NCBI GenBank assembly: GCA_031284475.1
Contig: JAISZV010000119.1
Span: 1 to 6,046 of the forward strand
From: Proteiniphilum sp.
GTDB lineage: Bacteria > Bacteroidota > Bacteroidia > Bacteroidales > Dysgonomonadaceae
Direction of reading: 5' to 3'
Length of the DNA stretch: 6,046 bases
Every line of letters begins with the position of its first letter. Positions within the stretch are counted from its first letter, which is position 1. The position numbers and the translations under genes are program-made. Positions 5,605 through 6,046 of this stretch are shown here, piece after piece. The notes beneath the pieces are model-generated. The model made no database searches and was not told the origin of the DNA. It saw only the letters and a program-made list of their open reading frames with translations.

Positions 5605-6046
5605 GTTGTTTTTATTTAATGGTTCGGTAAATTTCCGCTTATTTATAGTAAGACAATTAGCTTGTGTATTTTTAGTTTGTTTCCCAAATACTGTTTTCTT
5701 ATTTCTTCCGCTTTCTTAATTTCTTTGGGTGGCGTTTTCTGTGTCAAAATTTGGCTTCATTCTACAGTTTGTACAAAGATAAATATTTCCCAACAGGGAC
5801 ATAAAAGTTTTTCTGAAAAAGTTGTAACGAATAAAACATTATAAATTCCCGGACGGTGATAACAGCTTCAATCGCGAAAGCAGTTTTTTATCATGGATTG
5901 GTTGTTCTATTGAAAATTAATACCGGTATTTTACTTAAAACCTCCTGCGGCTTCACTCAAGACCTGTTGAGTTGAACTGTCAAAAAATATCGGATAATCA
6001 AACTATTGAAGCGGCAATATAACGGCAAAGAGATAATTATACTGCA
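5605..6046. other. Intergenic region upstream of the dipeptidase, no confident gene
   Basis: The first part must contain the dipeptidase promoter (minus strand), but I see no convincing TAnnTTTG/TTTG pair. A 37-codon open frame without ATG lies at 5643-5756 on the minus strand and includes PPKEIKKAEEIRKQYLGN; it could be a gene remnant or chance. A 12-bp palindrome AATACCGGTATT is at 5919-5930. From 5976 a plus-strand frame is open to the right edge (KKYRIIKLLKRQYNGKEI) but has no ATG; it may be the start of, or a fragment of, a gene beyond the window. No tRNA, insertion-sequence end or terminator was recognised. Confidence 0.6.

Noticed and set aside
5662..5844. 60-codon plus-strand frame with a hydrophobic N-terminus
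   Set aside because: No ribosome binding site, no recognisable family and a composition that follows the T-rich DNA; it could pass for a small membrane protein, but support is too thin.

Overview
The window looks like chromosomal DNA from a member of the Bacteroidota, probably the Bacteroidales. The grounds are AT-rich leaders mostly without a Shine-Dalgarno sequence, an uncharacterised ATP-grasp-like protein of a type I associate with Bacteroidales, an M20 dipeptidase typical of the group, and a decayed fragment resembling a Bacteroidales DUF. This placement is inference; no rRNA or marker gene is present.

Layout. Positions 1-357 are non-coding and repeat-rich: a run of ten 7-bp units (41-110), then a tandem duplication of about 110 bp (122-342) whose 3' parts are also built of 7-bp units in the opposite orientation. 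Positions 358-577 (minus strand) hold what looks like the decayed 3' end of a gene. Next come two codirectional plus-strand genes, ptb (phosphate butyryltransferase, 644-1543) and buk (butyrate kinase, 1642-2721). Together they convert an acyl-CoA (butyryl-CoA or a branched-chain analogue) through acyl phosphate to the free acid, with formation of ATP. The 358-bp gap after buk holds a second pair of inverted 7-bp-unit tracts flanking two GC-rich hairpins with a shared core. Then follow a plus-strand ATP-grasp-like protein of unknown function (3080-4243) and, converging on it with a 19-bp overlap, a cytosolic M20 dipeptidase on the minus strand (4225-5604). Positions 5605-6046 carry no gene I can defend.

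How the genes fit together. Dipeptidase and the Ptb/Buk pair suit an organism that ferments peptides and amino acids: peptides are cut to amino acids, and acyl-CoAs derived from them are cashed in for ATP. That link is inference, because the genes are not one operon and no acyl-CoA-forming enzyme is in the window.

Novelty. I see no obvious new defence, mobile or CRISPR system. The two points most worth following are the heptanucleotide-periodic repeat tracts, which occur twice with unrelated unit sequences but the same 7-bp period and inverted layout, and the ATP-grasp-like protein with a conserved-looking N-terminal motif and no known reaction.
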